Shown piece by piece: positions 8,225 through 15,822 of a DNA stretch of 58,681 nucleotides. Position 1 is the stretch's first letter. Every line of letters starts with the position of its first letter. Made by a program: the position numbers and the translations under genes. Below the pieces are notes generated by a model. The model had not been told where the DNA came from and searched no databases. It saw nothing but the letters and a program-made list of their open reading frames with translations. The stretch covers positions 1 through 58,681 of the forward strand of contig WQZU01000004.1 of NCBI GenBank assembly GCA_009780575.1, in the 5' to 3' direction. The stretch comes from Candidatus Methanomicula labiotermitis. Its GTDB lineage: Archaea; Thermoplasmatota; Thermoplasmata; Methanomassiliicoccales; Methanomethylophilaceae.

Positions 8225-9088
8225 TCACGATCTTGCTTCTGCTATCAATCCGGGCAGATCTTTCAGACCTTCTTCGAAATTCACTCCGAATCTTGTGTCC
8301 GTTCCGGCGGCATATGTCCTCTTTATGCTTTCCGCGGTAAAACCCGCGGCAACGGCGGCCGCCTTTTCAAATGAGACGTTATTTACCATGGATGCAACCA
8401 ATGCGCTTCCGAAAACGTCACCCGTTCCGTGATAGTGACCGGGTATGCGGCTGAAGAAGGAATATGATATGTTCTCCGTTTCCGTATCATACGTTGCCGC
8501 ACCGAATTCCTTTTCATTGAAAAATACTCCGGTGAGCACGATCTTATTTGCGCCCGTTTTACCGAGTCCGAGCAGCATATCCTCTATGTATTCCTCAGTG
8601 TAAGGTCCGTCTCTATATTCCGTGTTCAGTAAAAGGGTTGCTTCCGTTATGTTCGGTATTATCACGTCCGCTTTCCCGCACAATCGTTTCATGCCTTCGG
8701 GAAAGTTCTGCGGAAATGTTTTGTAAAGTATCCCGTTGTCGGCCATCACGGGATCCACGATGATCATCGTGTCCTCGGATCCCAAACGGTCAAATGTTCC
8801 GCAGATTATGTCTATCTGTTCGATCGATCCTAAAAAACCGGTGTATACGGCGCTGAACTTCAGGTTCAGCGAGATCCAGTGATCCACCACTTTGGATATG
8901 TCCTCCGTGAGATCACGGTACGTGAAATCATCGAATCCTCCGGTGTGCGTTGACAGAACGGCCGTAGGTATAACGGAGGTTTCCACTCCCGCCGCAGATA
9001 TTATCGGTAATGCGGCCGTCAGCGAACATCTTCCAAAGCATGAGATATCGTGTATAGCAGCCACACGTTTCTGCGCATTCATGATCAT
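8225..9088 (-). CDS. pdxY: Pyridoxamine/pyridoxal kinase
   Basis: This 287-residue ribokinase-fold enzyme phosphorylates pyridoxal, pyridoxamine or pyridoxine with ATP. The N-terminus VAAIHDISCFGRCSLTAALP and the STHTGGF segment are PdxY/PdxK signatures. The ATP/Mg region has IIVDPVMADNG, and the GTGDVFGSAL motif holds the catalytic Asp. ATG codons at 9088 and 9082 are both possible starts. Together with PdxS at 43.2 kb it shows both salvage and de novo vitamin B6 routes in this genome. Confidence 0.88.
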   Translation of the reverse strand: MIMNAQKRVAAIHDISCFGRCSLTAALPIISAAGVETSVIPTAVLSTHTGGFDDFTYRDLTEDISKVVDHWISLNLKFSAVYTGFLGSIEQIDIICGTFDRLGSEDTMIIVDPVMADNGILYKTFPQNFPEGMKRLCGKADVIIPNITEATLLLNTEYRDGPYTEEYIEDMLLGLGKTGANKIVLTGVFFNEKEFGAATYDTETENISYSFFSRIPGHYHGTGDVFGSALVASMVNNVSFEKAAAVAAGFTAESIKRTYAAGTDTRFGVNFEEGLKDLPGLIAEARS

Positions 9089-9198
9089 ATTAGAATGACC
9101 GCGTATTAAACGATAACGCAGACAACGCGGACGGAATACTATCTCCGTTCAGGCACATGTGAAAAGAAAAATTAAAACAGGCCCTGCGGCCCATGTGT

Positions 9199-9897
9199 TT
9201 AGATCTTCGGAAGGTCTATGCCTTCTTCAACGAACATCCAATCGGATATCGCAACGTACATGAGGATCACTCCTGAAATGAGGAATGTGATCCCTGAAGC
9301 AGCCGTCACGAGGTCCTGACCGGAAACGAACGACAGCGTGAGTCCTGCAAAGAACATGCTTACTGCTATACCAAACATGGTGTCGCGTCCTGCCAGGAGA
9401 ACAAACGCTATCACGAGCAGCATGGCAGCGAGTATCCATTCCATGTATACCGCCGCTTCGTAGCCGTACAATGCGCCGCCGAAGACAACGGCCATAGTGA
9501 ATCCGGTAAGCGAGAACAGTATTCCTTCCGTCATGTCGCCGGCCTTCAGTGAGATGATCCCGGCAAGGGCGAGCGCAGCGGCCACGCAGAACAGCATGAA
9601 AGTGTAACCGTACGCATCGAACGTCGTGAGATCCCATACGGTGTTCATCGCCGCGATGCTGAATAGGACAGCAAAGACGCCCATGAATATCATACCCATT
9701 ATCGATGATACCGCTGAAAGCAGGAACTTCGACTCCACGCAGCAGCAGTCATAGTTCGCACGGCAGTCGCAATCGTCCCCGCAGCAGCAATCGTTGTTCG
9801 TACAGCAACCGCAGGTACAGTCGGGACAGTTGCACTTACAGTCCGGACTATTCGTGCATTCTGAACAGCAATCGCAACCCGATATTTTTTTATTCAT
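9199..9897 (-). CDS. Very Cys-rich domain fused to a six-helix membrane protein
   Basis: The start is the ATG at 9897, since a TATA box lies exactly 25 nt upstream and upstream codons run into the divergent gene. Residues 8-52 hold 19 cysteines in pairs and triplets (CDCC, CKCNC, CTCGCC, CCCGDDCDC, CCC) separated by Asp/Asn, like a metallothionein or metal store. Residues 57 to about 220 form six hydrophobic helices. Helix spacing and the LAGIISLKAGDMTEGI segment weakly recall the acetate-transporter/HdeD class of small six-helix proteins, but the NPxPxGL signature of acetate carriers is absent. The protein could buffer or deliver metal at the membrane. I know no family with this architecture. 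Confidence 0.65.
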   Translation of the reverse strand: MNKKISGCDCCSECTNSPDCKCNCPDCTCGCCTNNDCCCGDDCDCRANYDCCCVESKFLLSAVSSIMGMIFMGVFAVLFSIAAMNTVWDLTTFDAYGYTFMLFCVAAALALAGIISLKAGDMTEGILFSLTGFTMAVVFGGALYGYEAAVYMEWILAAMLLVIAFVLLAGRDTMFGIAVSMFFAGLTLSFVSGQDLVTAASGITFLISGVILMYVAISDWMFVEEGIDLPKI

Positions 9898-9915
9898 GAA
9901 CATTAGAATAGCGAT

Positions 9916-9927
9916 ATACTTTAAAAA
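9916..9927 (-). promoter_or_regulatory. TATA box of the Cys-rich membrane protein gene
   Basis: The minus strand reads TTTTTAAAGTAT centred 25 nt before the ATG at 9897. That is the archaeal TATA-to-start-site distance, so the mRNA is probably leaderless; no Shine-Dalgarno sequence lies in between. Confidence 0.55.
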
Positions 9928-10073
9928 TGCATCCGTTCGGCGGATTTCCATGCGATTTTCCGCAACACTTGTATAAAGATGACGAACCGGATCGAGCTGG
10001 GCGCGGATACTCTTCGTTGCAGCATGAAACAAAAACAGCAACATTAATAGGCTTTCAAAAGCGATACGGTGGT

Positions 10074-11801
10074 ATGTTCATACCCGTCACTCCGGAAGAG
10101 GTCATCGGACGCGGATGGGACGGATTGGACGTGATCCTGATATCAGGAGACACGTATGCCGACACCTCGTACAACGGATCCGCGGTCATCGGACAATGGC
10201 TGATCGAGAACGGATTCAGGGTCGGGATGATCGCGCAGCCTGACGTCTCGTCTGAGAAAGACATAACAAGACTGGGTGAACCGCTTCTTTTCTGGAGTAT
10301 ATCGGCAGGGTGCGTCGATTCAATGGTTGCCAATTATTCCGCAACCAGGAAACGCAGAAAGGATGACGATTTCACTCCCGGCGGCGTTAACGACAGACGG
10401 CCGGACAGAGCTTGCATAGCATATTCCAACCTGATCAGAAAATATTTCAAACAGACCAAACCGATCGTGCTCGGCGGAATTGAAGCGAGTCTGAGAAGGA
10501 TCGCGCATTACGATATGTGGTCCGACAGCGTGAGACGTTCCGTACTTTTCGATTCGAAGGCGGACATCATAACATACGGTATGTCGGAACTTTCCAATCT
10601 GGAACTTGCGAACGCTTTGAGGGACGGAACGGAATGGCGGAATATCAGAGGGATATGTTACGCATCAAAGGAAAGAAAGGACGGATATCTTGTGATCCCT
10701 TCCTTCGATCTCTGTTCCGCTGACAACAACGCGTTCATCAACGCATTCAAAATGTTCTCCGACAACTGCGACCCGCTGACCTCCGGAGGATTGATGCAGG
10801 CTCACGGGGACCGATGGCTGATACACAATTCTCCTTCCCGTCATCTGCCGCAGAAAGATCTCGACAGGATATATGAACTGGATTATGAGAACAAAGTTCA
10901 TCCGTATTATCTGAAGGACGGAGCCGTCCGCTCGATGGAGACCATAAAACAATCGGTGACCACACACAGAGGCTGTTACGGAGAGTGCAATTTCTGCGCC
11001 GTATCGGTGCATCAGGGAAGAACGGTGATCAGCAGGAGCGCGGATTCGATATTGAGGGAAATTGAACGCATGGCCTCAAGAAAGGGATTCAACGGCATAA
11101 TATACGATGTAGGCGGACCGACCGCCAATATGTACGGCATCGAATGTTTAAAAAAATCCCGGGTCGGGAAATGTAAGGACAGAAGGTGCCTGTATCCGAA
11201 AATATGCGAGAGATTGAGCGTAAACCATGAGGAACAGATCCGTCTGCTTGAGAACATAAAGAACATGGAAGGTGTGAAAAAGGTCTTCATCACATCCGGA
11301 GTAAGATACGATCTCATCCTTTCAGACAAATGTAACGGAAAAGCGTATTTGGACCATCTCGTGAAAGAGAACATCTCCGGACAGCTTAAGATAGCTCCGG
11401 AACACATATCCGATGATGTTGTGAGATTAATGGGTAAACCGGGAAAAAAGGAACTTTTGGATTTTAAGAGAATGTTCGATGAATCTAACAGAGAACACAA
11501 TAAAAAACAATTCCTGACGTACTATCTCATGGCCGCGCATCCCGGATGTTATGAACGGCATATGGAAGAGTTACGAAGATTCGTCACCTCGGAACTGAGA
11601 ACGAATCCTGAACAGGTGCAGATATTCACGCCCACGCCGTCAACGTTCTCGACCATGATGTATCATACCCGGCGGAACATAGAGAACAATACTAATCTGA
11701 AGGTTGAGAAGTCAATGCAGATGAAGCAGAAGCAGAAGGACATCATTCTGCAACGACAGGTGAATTCCTTCCCCCGCACGCAATATTCCATTAAAGATTG
11801 A
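10074..11801 (+). CDS. YgiQ-family radical SAM protein
   Basis: This protein of about 575 residues starts at MFIPVTPEEV, the classical YgiQ N-terminus. The longer upstream frame is rejected because it crosses the divergent promoter, and GGTGG precedes this ATG. The radical SAM motif is HRGCYGECNFCAVSVHQG (C-x3-C-x2-C), preceded by a B12-binding-like N-terminal half with WDGLDVILISGD and GGIEASLRRIAHYD. A C-terminal extension has HPGCYERHMEELRRF. The family is widespread in anaerobes but its substrate is undetermined. The gene stands alone and converges on fic. Confidence 0.9.
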   Translation: MFIPVTPEEVIGRGWDGLDVILISGDTYADTSYNGSAVIGQWLIENGFRVGMIAQPDVSSEKDITRLGEPLLFWSISAGCVDSMVANYSATRKRRKDDDFTPGGVNDRRPDRACIAYSNLIRKYFKQTKPIVLGGIEASLRRIAHYDMWSDSVRRSVLFDSKADIITYGMSELSNLELANALRDGTEWRNIRGICYASKERKDGYLVIPSFDLCSADNNAFINAFKMFSDNCDPLTSGGLMQAHGDRWLIHNSPSRHLPQKDLDRIYELDYENKVHPYYLKDGAVRSMETIKQSVTTHRGCYGECNFCAVSVHQGRTVISRSADSILREIERMASRKGFNGIIYDVGGPTANMYGIECLKKSRVGKCKDRRCLYPKICERLSVNHEEQIRLLENIKNMEGVKKVFITSGVRYDLILSDKCNGKAYLDHLVKENISGQLKIAPEHISDDVVRLMGKPGKKELLDFKRMFDESNREHNKKQFLTYYLMAAHPGCYERHMEELRRFVTSELRTNPEQVQIFTPTPSTFSTMMYHTRRNIENNTNLKVEKSMQMKQKQKDIILQRQVNSFPRTQYSIKD

Positions 11802-11822
11802 CCTGTGCGTCGCTTACTCATC

Positions 11823-12917
11823 TCAGTCATCTTTAACGATCCATTCCCCGGTCTTCTTTGAACCGTCGCGTTCGATGATCCCTTTTTCTTTCAGTGAGGA
11901 CATGAGGGTTTGCACAGTTCTTCTGGATATGCCTATTGCGTTCGCGGTTTCAGTTTGTGTGGCATCAGGATGTTCTTTCAGGAAGTTCTTGACCGCAGTC
12001 TCCGCATCAGTCACTTTTTGCGCTTTATTTTGCGCTTTATTTTGCGCTTTATTTTGTGCGTCGTTCGTTTCACTTAGACTGACGTGCATGTCCTTGTTTT
12101 TCAAGACATTTTTTTCTCCGAGGAGCAGATTGCCGAAAAAACGGTCCAGAAATTCATATGTCGGCCGGATGCCTTTATCGCGGTCGTTGTAATTAGCACG
12201 CACCAGAGCATTCCTAAAATACCAGGAATGTTCGGCGAACAGATCATTGGCAACATCAAAACCCAACGTACGCAGATATTTTATTGCGAACACCGCCGTT
12301 GTTCTTGTATTACCTTCGCCGAACGGATGTATCTGCCAAATACCGGAAATAAATCTTGCGACACGTTCCACGATTTCTATTCGGCCGTGTCCTCCATATT
12401 GATGATTCTTTTCCTGAGAAAAATCATAATCAAGTGTCGCTCTTATGCTACCTGCGTCCGAATAAGTCACGGTTCCGCCGTTGAGCACCCATTCCGGTTT
12501 TGAGATATTGTAATCTCTGATCTTACCCGCATGCTGATATATTCCCGTGAACAATCTTTTGTGTATCATCATATATTCTGCAGGACTGAATACAAAAGCC
12601 GCTCTTGATAAGATCTCTGCGATGCGGGCGGATACCTTATCGGCTTCTTCCACACGGTCGCCGTCTTCCGGGCAGATAGGTCTCGAGATATAATAGCTGT
12701 CAAGGCGTTCTTTGACCTCATCGAAAGTTATATGGCCGTCGATGTTCTGTTTTGCCGTCTCGATAAGATAATCGGACGGCGTTAGACCGTCTGTTCTCTG
12801 CAGACCGATCGCGATCTTCCAAACTGCACTCTTCTCTGCTTTGTCAGGTTCGCCCAGGCGCTCATATCCGTTCAATTCATCAATTAACGAAAGTGCTTTT
12901 TCATCCTCGTCGGCCAT
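11823..12917 (-). CDS. Fic-domain protein with C-terminal winged helix (copy 1)
   Basis: Fic enzymes transfer AMP or related groups to target hydroxyls. The active loop is HPFGEGNTRT (HPFx2GNxR), preceded by the clamp region TGIYQHAGKIRDYNISKPEW. The N-terminal segment (GLQRTDGLTPSDYLIE and DGHITFDEV) resembles a fused VbhA-type inhibitory helix, but the inhibitory S/T-x3-E-G is altered to L-x3-D-G. After the Fic core comes a 4-residue repeat (QNKA three times, from a 12-bp DNA repeat) and a winged helix-turn-helix (ATQTETANAIGISRRTVQTL). I chose the ATG at 12917, matching the start of copy 2; an ATG at 12932 is possible. It arose with copy 2 by tandem duplication. Confidence 0.85.
   Translation of the reverse strand: MADEDEKALSLIDELNGYERLGEPDKAEKSAVWKIAIGLQRTDGLTPSDYLIETAKQNIDGHITFDEVKERLDSYYISRPICPEDGDRVEEADKVSARIAEILSRAAFVFSPAEYMMIHKRLFTGIYQHAGKIRDYNISKPEWVLNGGTVTYSDAGSIRATLDYDFSQEKNHQYGGHGRIEIVERVARFISGIWQIHPFGEGNTRTTAVFAIKYLRTLGFDVANDLFAEHSWYFRNALVRANYNDRDKGIRPTYEFLDRFFGNLLLGEKNVLKNKDMHVSLSETNDAQNKAQNKAQNKAQKVTDAETAVKNFLKEHPDATQTETANAIGISRRTVQTLMSSLKEKGIIERDGSKKTGEWIVKDD
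12017..12056 (-). repeat. 12-bp tandem repeat inside fic copy 1
   Basis: On the plus strand the unit TTTGCGCTTTAT occurs three times in full and a fourth time in part. It encodes the QNKA repeats in the linker between the Fic core and the winged helix. Changes in copy number would keep the frame and only alter linker length. Confidence 0.85.
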
Positions 12918-12969
12918 CTCCTCTTTCCTCATATTATCTCCGCAAAAGACAATTTTGTTCCAACATATA

Positions 12970-13124
12970 ACCTATGAAAAGCGGACATTTAAACCCTTTG
13001 TTCTATCGATGCGCGAGGTGAACATCATCTTATCCGGTGATCAGCATTCCGACGGCGATCTATGCGCAAGGTCGAGGATCTCCTCAATAGTCCGAGTGCC
13101 CAAATCCCTTCTCCCGCACCACCT
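12970..13124. repeat. Long direct repeat, copy A (upstream of fic copy 1)
   Basis: This stretch of about 155 bp is nearly identical to 14121-14281, in the same orientation and about 1.15 kb away. Each copy sits just upstream of a fic gene. On the minus strand it holds a shared TATA-like GGTTTAAATG, which probably drives each fic gene, and the 3' end of a lost reading frame. It marks the boundary of a tandem duplication that made two fic copies. Copies differ by point changes and by small indels, including one of 3 nt. Confidence 0.85.
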
Positions 13125-13180
13125 CCTTCCATCCGGACAGTCAAGATCTGAAATCTTGTTTTTTCGATAGGCGTTTTTCG
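13041..13180 (-). pseudogene. Remnant reading frame ending ...RDLGTRTIEEILDLAHRSPSEC
   Basis: On the minus strand a frame without start reads through the direct repeat and ends at the TGA at 13043-13041. Its C-terminal segment WCGRRDLGTRTIEEILDLAHR is matched in the other repeat copy by WCEERDLGTRTIEDMILDLAHR. The codon-sized indel (EEIL against EDMIL) suggests past protein-coding constraint. Upstream the frame closes at about 13181, so most of the original gene is gone. I do not recognise the family. Confidence 0.4.
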
Positions 13181-13212
13181 GTCATTTTCGTGCACCGGAA
13201 CCTAAGGGAGAT

Positions 13213-14067
13213 TCACGCCTGTTCCGTTCCGATAAGCAGGTCACGGTTCTTCAGAACGTTGTTCTCGTTAAGTATCAGATTACCGAAGAAGCGGTTCAGG
13301 TATTCGTAAGTTGAATGAATGCCGTTCTTAAGATCCGTATAATTAGCACGCACCAAAGCATTCCTGAAATACCATGAATGTTCTGCAAAGATATCGTTCG
13401 TCACTTCAAAACCGAGATTGCGTAGATACTTGATCGTAAAGACCGCAGTTGTTCTTGTATTGCCTTCGCCGAATGCATGTATCTGCCAAAGTGATGACAC
13501 GAACTTTACAAGATGTTCGGATATCTGCTCCATTGTCAGCCCTTTGTAGCTGAACATTTTTTCTCTTTCGAGATCGTGGTCAAGCGCTGCCCGGAGGGCG
13601 TTCGCAGTTACATATTGCACGGTCTTTCCGCCCAATACCCATTCGGCTTTACTGATGTTGTAGTCGCGTATCTTTCCCGCAAATTTGTATATCCCCGTGA
13701 ACAGTCTTTTGTGTATCGTCAGGTACTCTGCGAGACTGAAACCGAATGTTCTTTCCGATAATATCTCAGCAATGCGAGCGGAGACCTTGTCAGCCTCCTC
13801 CGTACGGTCGTTCTCTTTGGGAGGAGCAGGTTTTGTTGTGTAATAGTCGTCAAGATGCTTCTTCACCTCATCAAATGTTATATCGCCGTCGATATTCTGT
13901 TTCGCAATTTCGATAAGATAATCTGATGTTCTCAGACCGTCTGTTTCCTGCAGTCCGATAGCAGCCCTCCATGCTATGCTCTTCTCTGCCTTATCGGGCT
14001 CGCCCAGTCTTTCATATTCGCTCAGTTCATCAGTGAACGGAATTGCCTTTTTCTCTTCGTCTGTCAT
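13213..14067 (-). CDS. Fic-domain protein lacking the winged helix (copy 2)
   Basis: This 284-residue paralog of the neighbouring Fic protein aligns along the whole N-terminal and Fic region. The active loop is HAFGEGNTRT, with Ala in place of the usual Pro; the catalytic His and the GNxR anion site are kept. The same altered inhibitory segment (GLQETDGLRTSDYLIE) is present. It ends with NVLKNRDLLIGTEQA, at the point where copy 1 enters its QNKA linker, so it has no DNA-binding domain. AAGGA precedes the start by about 8 nt. If active, it would be an enzyme without the DNA-binding part of its sister. Confidence 0.85.
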   Translation of the reverse strand: MTDEEKKAIPFTDELSEYERLGEPDKAEKSIAWRAAIGLQETDGLRTSDYLIEIAKQNIDGDITFDEVKKHLDDYYTTKPAPPKENDRTEEADKVSARIAEILSERTFGFSLAEYLTIHKRLFTGIYKFAGKIRDYNISKAEWVLGGKTVQYVTANALRAALDHDLEREKMFSYKGLTMEQISEHLVKFVSSLWQIHAFGEGNTRTTAVFTIKYLRNLGFEVTNDIFAEHSWYFRNALVRANYTDLKNGIHSTYEYLNRFFGNLILNENNVLKNRDLLIGTEQA

Positions 14068-14120
14068 GTAATATTCCTTTATCCCGTCCTCTGCCGAGGA
14101 CAGCCTTTTCCTAACGATTT

Positions 14121-14281
14121 ACCTATGAAAAGCGAACATTTAAACCCTTTGTTCTATCGATGTGCAAGGTGAACATCATCTTATCCAGTATACGATCAGC
14201 ATTCCGACGGCTATCTATGCGCAAGGTCGAGGATCATGTCCTCAATAGTCCGAGTGCCCAAATCCCTTTCCTCGCACCACA
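14121..14281. repeat. Long direct repeat, copy B (upstream of fic copy 2)
   Basis: This is the second copy of the repeat found at 12970-13124. It starts with ACCTATGAAAAGC and ends with GCACCAC in both places. Here it joins directly to the 3' end of the second hepT, whose C-terminus runs into it. The codon that is TCG in copy A (before CCGTCGGAATGCTGA) is TAG here, at 14213-14211. Confidence 0.85.
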
Positions 14282-14332
14282 ACACCTCTCCGGACATCCG
14301 TTGGATAAGATGAGAACGGAGATCGAACCGAC
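14211..14332 (-). pseudogene. Second copy of the RDLGTRTIE remnant frame
   Basis: In the minus-strand frame one base off hepT, the sequence reads RFDLRSHLIQRM, then SGEVLWCEERDLG, TRTIEDMILDLAHR and TAG. It corresponds to the remnant at 13041-13180, with a longer preserved part. It overlaps the unnatural C-terminus of hepT copy 2, so one gene was cut into the other here. Whether any of it is translated is unknown. Confidence 0.4.
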
Positions 14333-14607
14333 TGATTCATGATGTGATTCATGGTATAGTATCTGTGCGCGATTATGTCCCTCATACCTGCGATCTCTTT
14401 CCACTGGATCTCACTGTATTTCGCGGTCAGTTCATCTGACAGATTCTTTACGTTCTTACCTATCAGCTGTATGCTCTGTGTGCATGCCCGTTGGAATATC
14501 TTACTGCTTAGGAAATCCTCAATGTCGTTTCCTTTTTCATCTATGAATGATTGGATCTCATCACAATGTTCGATGATTCGGTTCAGCGTTGCCCTATCAT
14601 TGTGCAT
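14242..14607 (-). pseudogene. hepT: HepT toxin (DUF86), C-terminus replaced
   Basis: The N-terminal two thirds are a normal HepT: MHNDRATLNRIIEHCDEI, then LSDELTAKYSEIQW and the RX4HXY active site RDIIAHRYYTM. After this the sequence turns into a low-complexity tail (VRSPFSSYPTDVRRGVVVRG) that runs into the long direct repeat. Normal HepT continues with a helix carrying IW-x5-IP, as the first copy does. The ATG at 14607 overlaps mntA by 11 nt. The core catalytic motif survives, so partial activity is possible, but the dimer and C-terminal helices are lost. Confidence 0.7.
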
Positions 14608-14905
14608 AGATCTCCACACTCTCGTTCATTACCGTTTCGAGGAATTCACTTTCGAGTTCTTCTTTTTCTACGATGTCTATCTCGTTTCCGACCACTTCCT
14701 TCAATGCTATGAAGAAACCCGACAGTTCCAGTAATGTTCTTATTCTTCCCGCTTCTATGCAGAAGTCATAGTCGCTGTTCTCGTTGTGATCTCCTCTTGC
14801 TACCGAACCGAACAGGTATATCTTATTGACTCCGTATTTCTCGGCTATCGGTTTCACTGCCTGTTTCAGTTCCTCGATAGACAGCCTGCGGGATTTCGGA
14901 GACAT
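14597..14905 (-). CDS. mntA: MntA-type nucleotidyltransferase antitoxin (copy 2)
   Basis: This intact 102-residue minimal nucleotidyltransferase has GSVARGDHNENSDYDF carrying the GS and the two metal Asp, and a C-terminal ESEFLETVMNESVEIYAQ. I chose the ATG at 14905 (MSPKSRRLSIEEL), which aligns with the start of the first MntA (MSPEIRRRPSVEEL). Upstream codons look non-coding and contain an AT-rich AAATTTAAACGATA promoter-like stretch. Its role would be to adenylylate and silence HepT, which is damaged here as well. Confidence 0.85.
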   Translation of the reverse strand: MSPKSRRLSIEELKQAVKPIAEKYGVNKIYLFGSVARGDHNENSDYDFCIEAGRIRTLLELSGFFIALKEVVGNEIDIVEKEELESEFLETVMNESVEIYAQ

Positions 14906-15018
14906 TGCTGTAGTATAGGAGGCATATCGTTTAAATTTGTCTATAACAGGGTTCTTCTCGTAAGGTTCTTCCCTGATTTGTATGGATTTCATGCAGATAA
15001 ACCTCAATACCCTTTTCC

Positions 15019-15279
15019 GTGAATGACCTCTACAGATTCACAGAAGAGATACCGGACATAGAGTATCCGCGGAAGGTCACGGACACCTATTCGATAGGAG
15101 AAGGTATTGGTAAGGGGATACACACGCGTATCGAAGTACCGTTCGAAAACACCGTGAGATGTCCGGCTGCGGAACGGAATGCAAAGTGCACGATCGCCTC
15201 AGGGACAGAACGTGTAGGAATGCCGGGACACGTGAGCATTAAAGCCGTCTTTTCTGTACGAAATAAATATGTTACCTGA
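15019..15279 (+). CDS. Hypothetical protein, weak support
   Basis: This is an 86-codon GTG-started frame with plausible composition in the middle (YSIGEGIGKGIHTRIEVPFENT) but no recognised domain and no good ribosome site. It fills an otherwise empty gap between mntA copy 2 and the small Cys-rich gene. It could be a relic or a spurious frame. Confidence 0.25.
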   Translation: MNDLYRFTEEIPDIEYPRKVTDTYSIGEGIGKGIHTRIEVPFENTVRCPAAERNAKCTIASGTERVGMPGHVSIKAVFSVRNKYVT

Positions 15280-15351
15280 TATTTTATTTAAACTTAATTT
15301 GGTTGCTCAGAATGTATTAAATCCTCTGCCCGATTATAAGCGCCGATCATT

Positions 15352-15486
15352 ATGCTTTGTACGAGAAAGAAGAGAACATGCCCGTGTACCAATACCGAAT
15401 GCCCGAGACGCGGTAAGTGCTGCGAATGCGTTGCAGCGCACCGTGAGAAAGGAAATCTGTCTTTCTGTCTCAGAAAGGAAGAATGA
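15352..15486 (+). CDS. 44-residue Cys-rich protein of the DUF6485 type
   Basis: This short gene reads MLCTRKKRTCPCTN, TECPRRGKCCECVAAHR and EKGNLSFCLRKEE. The C-x-C, C-x2-R-G-x-C-C-x-C, H-R and C-L pattern matches a small family in anaerobes whose motif is roughly CxRxGxCCECxxxHRxxGxxPxCx. It likely binds zinc or an iron-sulfur centre. A TATA-like GATTATAAGC lies about 20 nt before the ATG, allowing a leaderless message. The pattern match is strong despite the length. Confidence 0.7.
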   Translation: MLCTRKKRTCPCTNTECPRRGKCCECVAAHREKGNLSFCLRKEE

Positions 15487-15822
15487 AACACCTTTAATCC
15501 GTTGCGTGTACGCTTGCGCAGCGAATGCCTCTCACGGCATCCTGTTGCACGCGCCCCTTTTAACGGCCGGATGGTCAAATTTGTAGTCCGTCGCTTACAT
15601 GTACTGATCGGATGTTCCGCAGTCTTGATGCTGAACATAATCTTCCCCGTAATTGATTCAATAAGATGACCTTAAAGAAAATGTGGCCGTATGTGTTTAA
15701 CATACTGGCACTCACCTAATCTTATAAGCATTGTACAACAAAAATATACCTATGCTTTGAAGAGATACCTGTTTAATATATATTAAATCTGTTCTATGGT
15801 ATAGTAAATAGCCGGATCACGG
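15487..15822. other. Intergenic stretch without a gene
   Basis: No convincing frame is present. The right end is AT-rich and contains the perfect 16-bp palindrome TTTAATATATATTAAA at 15772-15787, which lies 36 nt before the downstream membrane-protein gene and probably includes its TATA element. Confidence 0.5.
15772..15787 (+). promoter_or_regulatory. AT palindrome / probable TATA region
   Basis: The perfect palindrome TTTAATATATATTAAA is centred about 43 nt before the ATG at 15823. It could serve as the promoter core, a dimeric regulator site, or both. A transcript starting 25 nt downstream would have a leader of about 18 nt. Confidence 0.4.
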
